DNA of 16,090 nt, taken from Bacteroidota bacterium. GTDB taxonomy: Bacteria; Bacteroidota; Bacteroidia; Bacteroidales; UBA1715. Both the position numbers and the translations under genes were made by a program. The stretch lies in NCBI GenBank assembly GCA_029266015.1, contig JAJUFK010000022.1:1-16090 (forward strand), in the 5' to 3' direction. Shown one piece after another: positions 8,733 through 16,090 of this stretch. The stretch's first letter is position 1; every line of letters starts with the position of its first letter. Below the pieces are notes generated by a model. The model ran no database searches and was not told where the DNA came from. It saw nothing but the letters and a program-made list of their open reading frames with translations.

Positions 8733-10478
8733 ATTTTCTGCTACTAATTCAGCTATATCTTTTACTTGAATATCAACCCCTTTGACAAATGTTTTCTTAC
8801 ACAGTGGACATGATGTTGCCAAAATATCGGGATTTGGTTTAAGTAATACTTCTAATGTTTGTTCCTTTATTTTATTACGTTCAACCATTGATAGACTCAA
8901 ATCACCTAATGAGCCACTACAACAAAGTGATTCTACCTTTTCATGTTTTACCTTTTTAAGCGTTCCAATTGACTGTAATAATTCACGCGGTTGTTCATAA
9001 ACCTTACAACCTCTACCTAATTCACAAGGATCATGATATACTATAGATTTTTGAGTATTTCGAATTGTAATTTTTTGATTGTGCAACAATTCTAAAAAGT
9101 ATTCTGAATGATGGCGAATATCTATTTGTCCCAACTCATAATCATCACGAAAAACTTTATAACATATAGGACACGAAACGAGCAAAGTATGGGCACCTGA
9201 TTCTAATATTTGCTGCCTATTATAGGCTATAAGTTTTTTAGCTGCTTCTATTTGCCCTGCTTGCATAAGTGGTCGGCCACAACAAGCTCCTTTATCTTTA
9301 TCTAAAAATAAATAATTAACACCGGCAGTATCTAACACCGTAAGTATTGATTTTTTAATACCGGGTGTTAAATGAGTCATACAACCTGCAAAATAAACTA
9401 CATCAGCTTTTTCTGTAATTGAATATTCTAAAAAATCGTAACTCGAATTGTATTCTTTACTTGATTTTATTCGTTGAGAAATTCGTAGATCATTTAAATT
9501 AATATTTACCGGACACGCATCTTCGCATCGTCCACAGAGTAAACAATTATACAGTTTTCTATCAGTAAGATTTTCATCACGAATATTTTTTAAAATATAC
9601 ACCGACTGATTGTTTGATATTTGAGCATGGTGCATTTGACACGCATCTATACAAATTCCACAACGCGAACAAGAATACACTTGAATTTTTGAATATGAAT
9701 TAAACTGCTTTTTAAGTTTTATTCCATACTCTTTCAAAAATATATAATACACTTCGGTAGGAATATGCATATATCGAGTAAAAGGCAGAGTAATAAAAAA
9801 TATAGCCAAACTACAAGAATACAATACCCATAGTGTATATTCAATGTTTGGAGTAACTTGCAAATAACGAAATACTATACCGCTTGTCAAAAAACCTCCA
9901 TTACCATGTAATGCAGCAGTAGCACTTTCGGCAAACAATCGTAATGGGAATATACTCCACAATGCAATAAGAGAAATTCTATCTTTGGGTTTGAGTTTAG
10001 TTGTACGTTTTATACCAAACAATTTACTGTTTATTCGTTTACCATATGCTAATACTACTCCACTTAAAACATATAAGAGTAGCACATCCATAGTATGAGC
10101 AAAAAATCGAGCGCCATAAAAGTGTTCGTGTTCAAAATATCTAAAAAATATTGGAATCCACGGCGAAACCGACAAAGATGAAGCTTGCATATACGCTTCT
10201 ATATGGCCTACTATTATTAGCAACAACCACCCCAAAGCAAAACTCATGTGCATATACCCCAATAAAGGATTTGTTTTCCAAATATTTCTATGTAATAAAC
10301 TTTCCCAAAAAATTTCACGAATCGCTCTAAGCGTACGTACAGTGAAAAAACCATGCAATATTCGTAATTTATCAATTTGCGACAATTGAATAGTCCATAC
10401 TACATATTTCCCTATGAGTATACCTAGAAGTATAATTAAACCTATAGTAAAGGGAGCTATTATAAATAAATCGTTCAT
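8718..10478 (-). CDS. Membrane NarI/HdrE-like cytochrome b fused to HdrD-like iron-sulfur oxidoreductase
   Basis: The protein has 586 residues. The N-terminal 250 carry about five hydrophobic segments (near 7-28, 73-92, 126-146, 168-186 and 213-234), with histidines H77, H92, H128 and H238 that could ligate haem b, as in NarI/HdrE-type quinone-reactive subunits. The soluble part has two [4Fe-4S] motifs, C270-C273-C276-C280 and C312-C315-C318-C322. Two CCG domains follow: C366, C399-C400-G401, C436-C439; and C485, C519-C520, C557-C560, where the usual glycine is S521. This is the HdrD/DsrK/GlpC-like fold for non-cubane clusters. It probably exchanges electrons between menaquinone and a cytoplasmic thiol/disulfide or a partner protein. 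It is the last gene of the operon, 2 bases after the small HdrC-like gene. Family is firm, physiological substrate unknown. Confidence 0.85.
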   Translation of the reverse strand: MNDLFIIAPFTIGLIILLGILIGKYVVWTIQLSQIDKLRILHGFFTVRTLRAIREIFWESLLHRNIWKTNPLLGYMHMSFALGWLLLIIVGHIEAYMQASSLSVSPWIPIFFRYFEHEHFYGARFFAHTMDVLLLYVLSGVVLAYGKRINSKLFGIKRTTKLKPKDRISLIALWSIFPLRLFAESATAALHGNGGFLTSGIVFRYLQVTPNIEYTLWVLYSCSLAIFFITLPFTRYMHIPTEVYYIFLKEYGIKLKKQFNSYSKIQVYSCSRCGICIDACQMHHAQISNNQSVYILKNIRDENLTDRKLYNCLLCGRCEDACPVNINLNDLRISQRIKSSKEYNSSYDFLEYSITEKADVVYFAGCMTHLTPGIKKSILTVLDTAGVNYLFLDKDKGACCGRPLMQAGQIEAAKKLIAYNRQQILESGAHTLLVSCPICYKVFRDDYELGQIDIRHHSEYFLELLHNQKITIRNTQKSIVYHDPCELGRGCKVYEQPRELLQSIGTLKKVKHEKVESLCCSGSLGDLSLSMVERNKIKEQTLEVLLKPNPDILATSCPLCKKTFVKGVDIQVKDIAELVAENIQSN

Positions 10479-10480
10479 TA

Positions 10481-10825
10481 TTATTCAACCAAATTAAATG
10501 TTACCAAACCTTTTTTTATGAGCATAATTACATTTCGGGTATTTATTCCTCGCGGACATACTAAAAGACATTTTCCGCATAGCATACATTTATCTATTTC
10601 TTGACGAATATTTTCAAACTCTCCTAGTCGTATTTGAATATTTAATCTACGAATATTAAAAAAAGTAAGGTTTGCGGCACTGCACGTAGCAGTACATGAA
10701 CCACACGATATACAAGAACTAAATGATGGTTCGTTTTTAATAATATATGATATTAAAGTAGTATTAATATTTTTATAATCAATAGTTCTACTTTTCAACG
10801 AATTATATCCAAATTGTTTCATCAT
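10481..10825 (-). CDS. Small HdrC-like [4Fe-4S] dicluster protein
   Basis: This 114-residue protein is little more than a dicluster ferredoxin. It has C38-C41-C44-C48 and C80-C83-C86-C90-P, which is the HdrC/QmoB-tail spacing. It should carry electrons between the FAD subunit encoded upstream and the membrane HdrD-like subunit encoded downstream. The start is placed at the ATG at 10825, 7 bases (a run of T) after the stop of the HdrA-like gene. The longer frame opening at 10939 would overlap that gene by about 100 bases, and its extra residues do not resemble the family. The second ATG at 10822 is equally possible. Confidence 0.82.
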   Translation of the reverse strand: MMKQFGYNSLKSRTIDYKNINTTLISYIIKNEPSFSSCISCGSCTATCSAANLTFFNIRRLNIQIRLGEFENIRQEIDKCMLCGKCLLVCPRGINTRNVIMLIKKGLVTFNLVE

Positions 10826-10832
10826 AAAAAAA

Positions 10833-11858
10833 TTACTTTGTAATATATGAATGAATAGCGAATGCTGCAGCCTTAGCGTGATTGAGTGTATCAAATACCG
10901 AAAGAGGAGCAATACTGGTACCTGCGGTAAATAATCCATCTATATTAGTTGCATTTGCCGAAAGATGATGATGACGTGGTTGTATAAAACGACTTTCGGT
11001 ACATGCAACACCACACGAATTATGAAATAATGCAGTACTTTTATTTGCTTCAAATCCTACCATAAGCACCAACATATCAACCGACATCTTAAAAGGTCGT
11101 GCAGCAAGTGTATCCTCAGCTTTCAATTGCAAACTTCCATCAATATTTTCTGCTACTTCCGACAAACGTCCACGAATAAATTGAACCCCCCATTTTTCTT
11201 GAGCTTCACGATACATTTCTTCAAATCCTCTACCGTACAATCGTAAATCCATATAAAAACAAAAAACTTGTGTTTGCGGTGACAATTGTTTTACTTTAAT
11301 TGCTTGTTTTACCGCTGTAATACAACAAACTTTTGAACAATAATGATTACCCGATTTTTCGTCGCGACTCCCTACACAATGAATAAACGCAACACGTTCG
11401 GGTATTTTTCCCATCGGGTTTACAAACACATCGTTATTCTGTTTAAACGTTTGTTCCAAATCAGCAGATGTTATTACATTTTCATATATTTTGTATCCAT
11501 ATTCTTCTTTTCGCTGAGCATTAAACAAAGAAAATCCGTGAGCCATAACTACGGTTTTACTTTTAAATGAAACTTCACGAGACGTATAAACCTCAAAACT
11601 GCCGTCATCTTGTTTCCTTATTGAAGTTACTGTAGTATTCAAATATATTGTAATAGATTTTTTTCTAATTTGTTCTGTATAATATTCTAATATTTCTGAT
11701 GCAGAACGTTTTGTTGGAAACAATGTATCCCAATTATTTAAATGTCCTCCTATTTGTTTTTCTTTTTCTATAATTAAGGTTTCTAAACCCAATTCTTGTA
11801 ATGAACAAGCCGTTTCTATACCGGCTATCCCCCCACCTATTATAAGTACATCTATCAT
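10833..11858 (-). CDS. HdrA/QmoA-like FAD-dependent oxidoreductase, short form
   Basis: The protein has 341 residues. An N-terminal Rossmann FAD motif, IIGGGIAGIETA (G8-G13), has an acidic residue (E31) at the end of the second strand. The HdrA-specific block with C161 in HCVGSR and C174, C178 and C179 in YCSKVCC follows. The C-terminal FAD motif is GLFTAGTSIAPLS (308-320), then HAKAAA. It lacks the N-terminal and C-terminal ferredoxin domains of methanogen HdrA, which are about 300 residues in total, and so resembles QmoA. It is predicted to be the flavin hub of the complex, passing electrons among the HdrB/HdrC-like partners. Whether it can bifurcate electrons cannot be read from sequence. 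It begins 3 bases after the hdrB-like stop. Confidence 0.85.
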   Translation of the reverse strand: MIDVLIIGGGIAGIETACSLQELGLETLIIEKEKQIGGHLNNWDTLFPTKRSASEILEYYTEQIRKKSITIYLNTTVTSIRKQDDGSFEVYTSREVSFKSKTVVMAHGFSLFNAQRKEEYGYKIYENVITSADLEQTFKQNNDVFVNPMGKIPERVAFIHCVGSRDEKSGNHYCSKVCCITAVKQAIKVKQLSPQTQVFCFYMDLRLYGRGFEEMYREAQEKWGVQFIRGRLSEVAENIDGSLQLKAEDTLAARPFKMSVDMLVLMVGFEANKSTALFHNSCGVACTESRFIQPRHHHLSANATNIDGLFTAGTSIAPLSVFDTLNHAKAAAFAIHSYITK

Positions 11859-11861
11859 AGT

Positions 11862-12935
11862 TTAATGCAATAAATTGTTTGGTTTATTTGGTAATGGTAA
11901 TTGATTACCTTGTTTATCAACATATTTTAATGCAGTATCATATGGTATTCCTAAAGCATCAAGAAGTGATTCACTTTGTATTTGATGTATTTGTAATCCA
12001 ACATCCCATGGTTGTATTCCTAATACTAATGCAGCAAGCTCTTCATACGTTAACACAGGAATACCCTTGCCTTGAGAGTCAAATGTTTTCTGTTCCATTT
12101 CTGCAATAGTATATTGCCATTTATCAATAAACATAGCACAACCCGGGCAATTAGTAAGAATAAAATCGGGGTTATACGGTTGCATTGATTCCAATTTTTT
12201 ATACGTATTTGATACAGAATATCCTCTATTTGCCTGCACTAAATAATTCCTAAATCCAAAACCGCAACAATGTCGTCGCTCGGGATAGTCAATTACCTTA
12301 CCACCCCATGCGGTAATCATTCCCGAAAGAACTTGAGGAAACTCTGCGCCACCAATTCCTTTAGTAGGAAACATTTTTGCATAGTGGCAACCAATGTGTT
12401 CAACAACATTAAGAGGTTCTCCTGTTTGTGCATGTACTAATTTATAAACAGCTTTTTCTGCTATTTCATGTCTGAATTTATAAATTATATCACTAGTGTG
12501 AGCTATATTTTTTGGTAAATTAAATTCTCGTTTGGTTGCTTTATATAAAAATTCTCTTGTTTTTTCTAATTGTTCCGGGAAATGTTGCCATGTTTCTAAT
12601 ATTTCTGTATATATACCAAACGATGTTACACATGAGATAGCAATATTTTCTAACCCTGCTTCTGTCATCAAAGCAAAATGACGAGCAACAACAGTTTGTA
12701 TAGTTTCAAACGGAACTATATCCGAATGATATCCAATGCCAGTGCACGTTGTATGATTAGGGTCATCATATACATGTTTCCCTAACACCTTACGCAATAT
12801 ATGTAAAAACATATATTCCGATGCAGGAAAAAAATTTTGCCTTATACAACTGCGAGCGTAATAATAATTATCGTCGGCAACATGTTTTTGATATGTTCCC
12901 CACGTTTCTTTTTCTGTATGTATTGCAGTATCCAT
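11862..12935 (-). CDS. HdrB-like CCG-domain protein
   Basis: This 357-residue protein carries the catalytic fold of heterodisulfide reductase subunit B. The C-terminal CCG domain is complete: C183, C223-C224-G225 and C263-P-G-C266, enough for one non-cubane [4Fe-4S] cluster. The N-terminal copy is degenerate, with C30, a single C64 in TCTG instead of CCG, and C102 followed by VTS where a second cysteine is expected. At 357 residues it is longer than typical HdrB (about 290-300), with an extra C-terminal segment after about 290. It probably reduces a disulfide or a similar sulfur compound, or only relays electrons. Its ATG overlaps the upstream stop in TAATG, which implies translational coupling to the hdrC-like gene. 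Confidence 0.85.
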   Translation of the reverse strand: MDTAIHTEKETWGTYQKHVADDNYYYARSCIRQNFFPASEYMFLHILRKVLGKHVYDDPNHTTCTGIGYHSDIVPFETIQTVVARHFALMTEAGLENIAISCVTSFGIYTEILETWQHFPEQLEKTREFLYKATKREFNLPKNIAHTSDIIYKFRHEIAEKAVYKLVHAQTGEPLNVVEHIGCHYAKMFPTKGIGGAEFPQVLSGMITAWGGKVIDYPERRHCCGFGFRNYLVQANRGYSVSNTYKKLESMQPYNPDFILTNCPGCAMFIDKWQYTIAEMEQKTFDSQGKGIPVLTYEELAALVLGIQPWDVGLQIHQIQSESLLDALGIPYDTALKYVDKQGNQLPLPNKPNNLLH

Positions 12936-13645
12936 TATTCTGAATGTGTATTACTATTATATGTATAAACGTGTTTGAAATATTCATTATCAATATTATC
13001 ACTAAACCCCAAATTCATTCGTTCAGCTTGTTTTTTTGATTCTTCCTCAATGATAGTATATAATTCGGTTCCATTTGTAACATCAAATATTGCTTGCAAT
13101 TCATCTAAATTTTTTTTATGAATTTTTCGGAGTGCACCTGCACCTTCTTTATCAAGGTTTGCTCCAAGCCTCTCATATATTGCTTGTTTATGTTGTTGCA
13201 CCCATTGCCATATAGGCCCCTGTTCTTGATGCATATCGTATGATACTAAATCGGGATGCACACAATATCCTTTCTTCAAAACATTTTCGCCAACAGTTTT
13301 TTTAATTGCATACTGTTGTCGGCCTTTTTCACTGTGTGTAAAATAACCATATTTCTGAGAAAGTTTACGTAATGTTTGAATTATAAATCCGGGAGTATTG
13401 CCTCGAGGACAGCGAGTTTTACATGACATACACTGCCCGCAATACCATATAGTTTCTGATTGTAATAATTCTTTTATCTGCAAATTATTTCGTAATTGAA
13501 CAGAGGTAATTATAGAGCGTGGATCATAATTATATAATTCTGCTGCAGGACAAATAGCGGTACAAATTCCGCAATTCATACATGCCTTTAATCCCTCTTT
13601 AAAGCGAACATCTTGTTCTAATTCTGCACAAAAATCTATATCCAT
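12935..13645 (-). CDS. HdrC-like [4Fe-4S] dicluster protein with C-terminal extension
   Basis: This 236-residue protein has two [4Fe-4S] motifs in the first 80 residues: C22-C25-C28-C32-P and C69-C72-C75-C79-P. The order and spacing are those of HdrC. A charged, mostly helical tail of about 150 residues, without cysteine clusters, follows and is longer than in methanogen HdrC (about 185-190 residues in total). It should link the FAD subunit to the HdrB-like active site. The start at 13645 lies 7 bases after the PiT stop. A frame open from 13696 would overlap PiT and adds residues unlike the family. The stop overlaps the next start by one base. Confidence 0.83.
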   Translation of the reverse strand: MDIDFCAELEQDVRFKEGLKACMNCGICTAICPAAELYNYDPRSIITSVQLRNNLQIKELLQSETIWYCGQCMSCKTRCPRGNTPGFIIQTLRKLSQKYGYFTHSEKGRQQYAIKKTVGENVLKKGYCVHPDLVSYDMHQEQGPIWQWVQQHKQAIYERLGANLDKEGAGALRKIHKKNLDELQAIFDVTNGTELYTIIEEESKKQAERMNLGFSDNIDNEYFKHVYTYNSNTHSE

Positions 13646-13652
13646 ATTTTTT

Positions 13653-14681
13653 TCAATGATAATGTAACATATCCATGGTGTCTGCAATATAAACAAGAAA
13701 CAACGATAAAAAAAACGCTACAATAGGAGCAATAAGCCACACTATGAAAAATTTATTGACTTCTGTTTTTGAAAATATATTTTTAAACCCCAACTTAGCA
13801 ACACCTATTCCTAAAATAGCTCCAACATTAAGTTGCACCAACGAAGTAGGAATACCTTTAAATAATGACACCAATAATAACAATGATGCTGAAATAAATG
13901 CAATAATTACAGCTTCTATTTTACCAAACAAAACTAATTCTTTACCGGTATTTTGTAATACACGTTTCCCTAATAAAGAACTACCTATAGCAAAACTTGG
14001 AGCAATAATTAAGGTTGAAAGCAACAATATATGTGTTGTATGTTTAGGACTAACTTGCAGTTCATTAATAGCCATTACAGAAATAGGTCCCACAGCATTT
14101 GCCACATTGTTGGCTCCTATAGAAAAAGCAACATACATTGCCATTGCTAAAATAAAACCTTTTAAAATATAACTATCATTTACTTGTTTTGAAATAGTAA
14201 TCCCTGTTTTACGCAACGGTTTGTAAATATACTTCCCTACCAAAAATGCTATAATAAAAGCTGTAATAGGTGTAATAAACCACGTTGGTATAATTTCCAC
14301 AAATAGCGTATGTGAATTAAATTGATTTAAATACAATGCAGGTGCAGTTACAGCCATTACCGTAGATTGACTGGTAGATTGAGGAACTCCCAATAAATTT
14401 GCTATAAATAATGAAATAGATACCGATAATAAAATAATAGAAACAATTGTATACGTCATTTCTTGCGGCGATAGCACATTATTTCCTATTGTTTTTGCAG
14501 TGTTTTCTCCACCCAATATAGCACCTAAAAACACCATAATACCAAATAATCCGGGTATGGCTGTTCTCCTAATTACATTAGTTCCATAGACTGTTGAAAA
14601 TGAAGGACCAATTCCACTCCCCCCCATATTAATAGCTAAAAATATTCCTATTACAAAGGGAATCAAAAAGGGTATAAGCAT
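13653..14681 (-). CDS. PiT/CysP-family inorganic anion permease
   Basis: This 342-residue membrane protein with about ten hydrophobic segments has the inverted-repeat layout of the PiT family (PF01384). Repeat 2 keeps the signature at 187-199 as SIGANNVANAVGP, and both repeats have the GVPQSTSQS / GIPTSLVQ motif (98-106 and 276-283). Repeat 1 carries NMGGSGIGPSF at 18-28 in place of GANDVANA, so the usual motif aspartate is absent in both copies. Length and this altered motif recall the sulfate permease CysP of Bacillus more than the longer PitA phosphate carriers. Substrate may therefore be phosphate, sulfate or another oxyanion. It is the first gene of the Hdr-like operon, ahead of the HdrC-like gene by 7 bases. 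Confidence 0.85.
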   Translation of the reverse strand: MLIPFLIPFVIGIFLAINMGGSGIGPSFSTVYGTNVIRRTAIPGLFGIMVFLGAILGGENTAKTIGNNVLSPQEMTYTIVSIILLSVSISLFIANLLGVPQSTSQSTVMAVTAPALYLNQFNSHTLFVEIIPTWFITPITAFIIAFLVGKYIYKPLRKTGITISKQVNDSYILKGFILAMAMYVAFSIGANNVANAVGPISVMAINELQVSPKHTTHILLLSTLIIAPSFAIGSSLLGKRVLQNTGKELVLFGKIEAVIIAFISASLLLLVSLFKGIPTSLVQLNVGAILGIGVAKLGFKNIFSKTEVNKFFIVWLIAPIVAFFLSLFLVYIADTMDMLHYH

Positions 14682-14700
14682 TCTATCATTATATTTTTGA

Positions 14701-14708
14701 CAAATGTA
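14701..14708 (-). promoter_or_regulatory. -7 promoter element of the PiT-Hdr operon
   Basis: On the minus strand this reads TACATTTG, an exact TAnnTTTG match, ending 19 bases before the PiT ATG. It lies directly after the terminator of the upstream DUF486 gene, so the six-gene operon can be transcribed on its own. The -33 element is weak. Confidence 0.55.
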
Positions 14709-14740
14709 TAGAATCGAAGATACTTGAATAATCGTGTAAA

Positions 14741-14762
14741 AACGTAATTTTAAAAATACGTT
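14741..14762 (-). terminator. Rho-independent terminator of the DUF486 gene
   Basis: On the minus strand AACGTA and TACGTT are perfect arms around a 10-base AT palindrome (TTTTTAAAAT, itself able to pair in part). The second arm runs into a TTTTT tract. It begins 18 bases after the TAA of the DUF486 gene and before the PiT promoter, where a terminator is expected. Confidence 0.6.
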
Positions 14763-14779
14763 AAAAGACGTAGGCTAAT

Positions 14780-15148
14780 TTATTTCCTAAAAATAAAATA
14801 AACTGCTAAAATGAGACACACAAAGCCAACTATGTGATTCCATTTAATAGTTTCATTTTTAAAAGCAATCAAAGTAAACACCATAAAAACTACCAATGTT
14901 ATAACTTCTTGTAAAACTTTAAGTTCAACTAATGAAAATGGACCTCCATGTTCTTTGAACCCAATTCTATTGGCCGGAACCTGAAAACAATATTCGAACA
15001 ACGCTATACCCCAACTTATAAAAATAATAGAAATAAGCCCGAGTTTACTAAACCAACTCATTTGTGAAAATTTTAAATGGCCATACCAAGCTAATGTCAT
15101 AAATACATTAGAACATACAAGTAATCCAATAGTTAGTAATCCTTTCAT
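14780..15148 (-). CDS. DUF486 (DMT superfamily) small membrane protein
   Basis: This 122-residue protein has four hydrophobic segments and the conserved blocks of DUF486 (PF04342): SNVFMTLAWYGHLKF near the N-terminus, SWGIALFEYCFQVPANRIG in the middle, LKVLQEVITLVVF and WNHIVGFVCLILAV near the end. The family is related to small drug/metabolite transporters, but no substrate is known. The start is placed at 15148: the extra 12 residues of the longer frame (from 15184) are charged and would overlap the likely promoter, while from 15148 the protein begins with a membrane helix and has the usual family length. It is monocistronic, with a terminator before the PiT gene. Confidence 0.85.
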   Translation of the reverse strand: MKGLLTIGLLVCSNVFMTLAWYGHLKFSQMSWFSKLGLISIIFISWGIALFEYCFQVPANRIGFKEHGGPFSLVELKVLQEVITLVVFMVFTLIAFKNETIKWNHIVGFVCLILAVYFIFRK

Positions 15149-15163
15149 ATCAATATTTTTTTG

Positions 15164-15171
15164 CAATACTA
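15164..15171 (-). promoter_or_regulatory. Candidate -7 element of the DUF486 gene
   Basis: On the minus strand TAGTATTG matches TAnnTTTG in all but one defined base, 15 bases before the ATG at 15148. The leader would be about 10 bases. Confidence 0.35.
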
Positions 15172-15331
15172 TAAAAAATCGCACACATATTTGTTTTTGT
15201 TATTACAGAGTTTCAACATTGTATCAACAAACAATTTAATCTACATCCATTCGTTATAAGAAAAAAAATAAGAAAAAAACATTTTTGTAATAAATTGTTA
15301 AAAAAAATCACTGTTTTACAACAGAATATAC

Positions 15332-15339
15332 TAAATTTG
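15332..15339 (+). promoter_or_regulatory. -7 promoter element of bamD
   Basis: TAAATTTG is an exact TAnnTTTG match, ending 14 bases before the bamD ATG. The predicted leader is under ten bases and has no Shine-Dalgarno sequence. The remainder of 15185-15331 is AT-rich spacer where I saw no gene. Confidence 0.55.
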
Positions 15340-15353
15340 CAGCCCATTAAAAA

Positions 15354-16090
15354 ATGAAAGTGAAATATATACTATCTATACTTGCAATCGTGGTTTTGAT
15401 ATCGTGTAAAAGCGAATATCAAAAATTATTAACTTCAAACGACTACGAAAAACAATACAATAAAGCATTGGAATTTTACGAAAAAAAGGAATATTTCAAG
15501 GCATATGAATTATTTGAGAAAGTATTGCCTGCATATAGATTATCAGAAAAAGCTGAAAAAATAAATTATCTTATAGCTCGCTGTTATTATGAAGAAGGTG
15601 ATTACCTTATGGCAGCATATTATTTTGAACGATATACGCTAACGTTTCCTTCGAGCGAATATGCTGAAGAAGCTTTTTATTTCACTGCCATAAGTTATTA
15701 CAACAATTCACCAAAATATAGTTTAGACCAAACATACACTGTAAAAGCTATAAGTAGTTTTCAAAATTACATAAACAAATACCCTAAAGGAATGTATGTA
15801 AAACAAAGTAATGATTATATAGCTCAATTACGTGAAAAATTAGAAAAAAAAGCATTTGAAAACAGCAAATTATTCCATAGCATAGGCGACTACAAAGCAG
15901 CAGTAATTTCTTTAAAAAATTGTTTAAAAGACTATCCTGACTCTAAATATCGCGAAGAGATTATGTATCTTATTTTTGAATCAGGATATTTTCTTGCTCA
16001 AAATAGTATAGAATCAAAAAAACAAGAACGCATGGAATTGGCAATGCAAGATTATAGAACATATATTGATGAATTTCCACAAGGGAAATG
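15354..16090 (+). CDS. bamD: Outer membrane assembly lipoprotein BamD (3' end outside window)
   Basis: The first 245 codons are present. A lipoprotein signal peptide ends in the lipobox LISC, with C18 as the lipidated residue, so the protein is anchored to the inner face of the outer membrane. The mature part begins with the SEYQKLL...DYEKQY block usual for BamD of this phylum. Repeated tetratricopeptide-like helical pairs follow, with alternating small and aromatic residues and the FPSSEYAEEAFY and YPKGMY motifs. BamD is the essential partner of BamA in inserting beta-barrel proteins, which include T9SS and SusC/D components. The family is usually 260-290 residues, so little is missing. It stands divergent from the DUF486 gene. 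Confidence 0.87.
   Translation, partial: MKVKYILSILAIVVLISCKSEYQKLLTSNDYEKQYNKALEFYEKKEYFKAYELFEKVLPAYRLSEKAEKINYLIARCYYEEGDYLMAAYYFERYTLTFPSSEYAEEAFYFTAISYYNNSPKYSLDQTYTVKAISSFQNYINKYPKGMYVKQSNDYIAQLREKLEKKAFENSKLFHSIGDYKAAVISLKNCLKDYPDSKYREEIMYLIFESGYFLAQNSIESKKQERMELAMQDYRTYIDEFPQGK

Noticed and set aside
10826..10939. N-terminal extension of the small HdrC-like protein
   Set aside because: It would overlap the HdrA-like gene by over 100 bases and adds 38 residues unlike the family. The ATG at 10825 fits the operon spacing.
13646..13696. Longer start for the first HdrC-like gene
   Set aside because: It overlaps the PiT coding end, and the added residues are not conserved. The ATG at 13645 matches the 7-base gaps elsewhere in the operon.
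13744..14172. 142-codon plus-strand open frame opposite the PiT gene
   Set aside because: It lies wholly antisense to a well supported membrane protein, and its translation is a mirror of hydrophobic codons with no recognisable domain.
15185..15353. A/T-rich spacer with A and T runs, considered as an ncRNA or attachment site
   Set aside because: No stable stem, direct repeat or known RNA motif was found; it is explained by divergent promoters.

Overview
The window comes from an AT-rich genome of a bacterium in the phylum Bacteroidota, most likely an anaerobic, polysaccharide-degrading member of Bacteroidales or a relative. Four things point there: type IX secretion (T9SS) C-terminal sorting domains on two exported proteins, BACON-like domains between catalytic and CBM6 modules, promoter elements of the Bacteroidota form TAnnTTTG, and a BamD-type lipoprotein. 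The taxonomic call is an inference; there is no rRNA in the window.

Left part (1-3400): a large minus-strand gene, cut by the window edge just before its stop, encodes a secreted protein with two tandem alkaline phosphatase domains, an Ig-like domain and a T9SS sorting domain. The N-terminal phosphatase copy has lost its nucleophile and most metal ligands. The C-terminal copy keeps them. It diverges from a tRNA-Arg(CCU) gene.

Middle (3400-8720): a plus-strand pair of paralogous family 9 glycoside hydrolases (cellulase type) sits 5 bases apart. Both have signal peptide, CelD_N-type Ig domain, GH9 catalytic domain, BACON-like domain and CBM6. Only the first ends in a T9SS sorting domain. The second stops right after CBM6 and carries an 11-A tract in its inter-domain region. 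Its end meets the next operon at a 13-bp perfect inverted repeat that overlaps both stop codons.

Right part (8718-14708): six tightly packed minus-strand genes form one apparent operon, led by a PiT/CysP-family anion permease. Next come a HdrC-like, a HdrB-like and a short HdrA/QmoA-like protein, a second small HdrC-like protein, and a membrane fusion of a NarI/HdrE-like cytochrome b part with a HdrD-like iron-sulfur part. Together they look like a quinone-linked heterodisulfide-reductase/Qmo-type electron-transfer complex co-transcribed with an anion (phosphate or sulfate) transporter. The substrate is not identifiable from the sequence.

End (14741-16090): a minus-strand DUF486 membrane protein with its own terminator, then the divergent bamD (outer-membrane assembly lipoprotein), which runs off the window. 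The most interesting items are the pseudoenzyme-enzyme phosphatase fusion and the PiT-Hdr operon.
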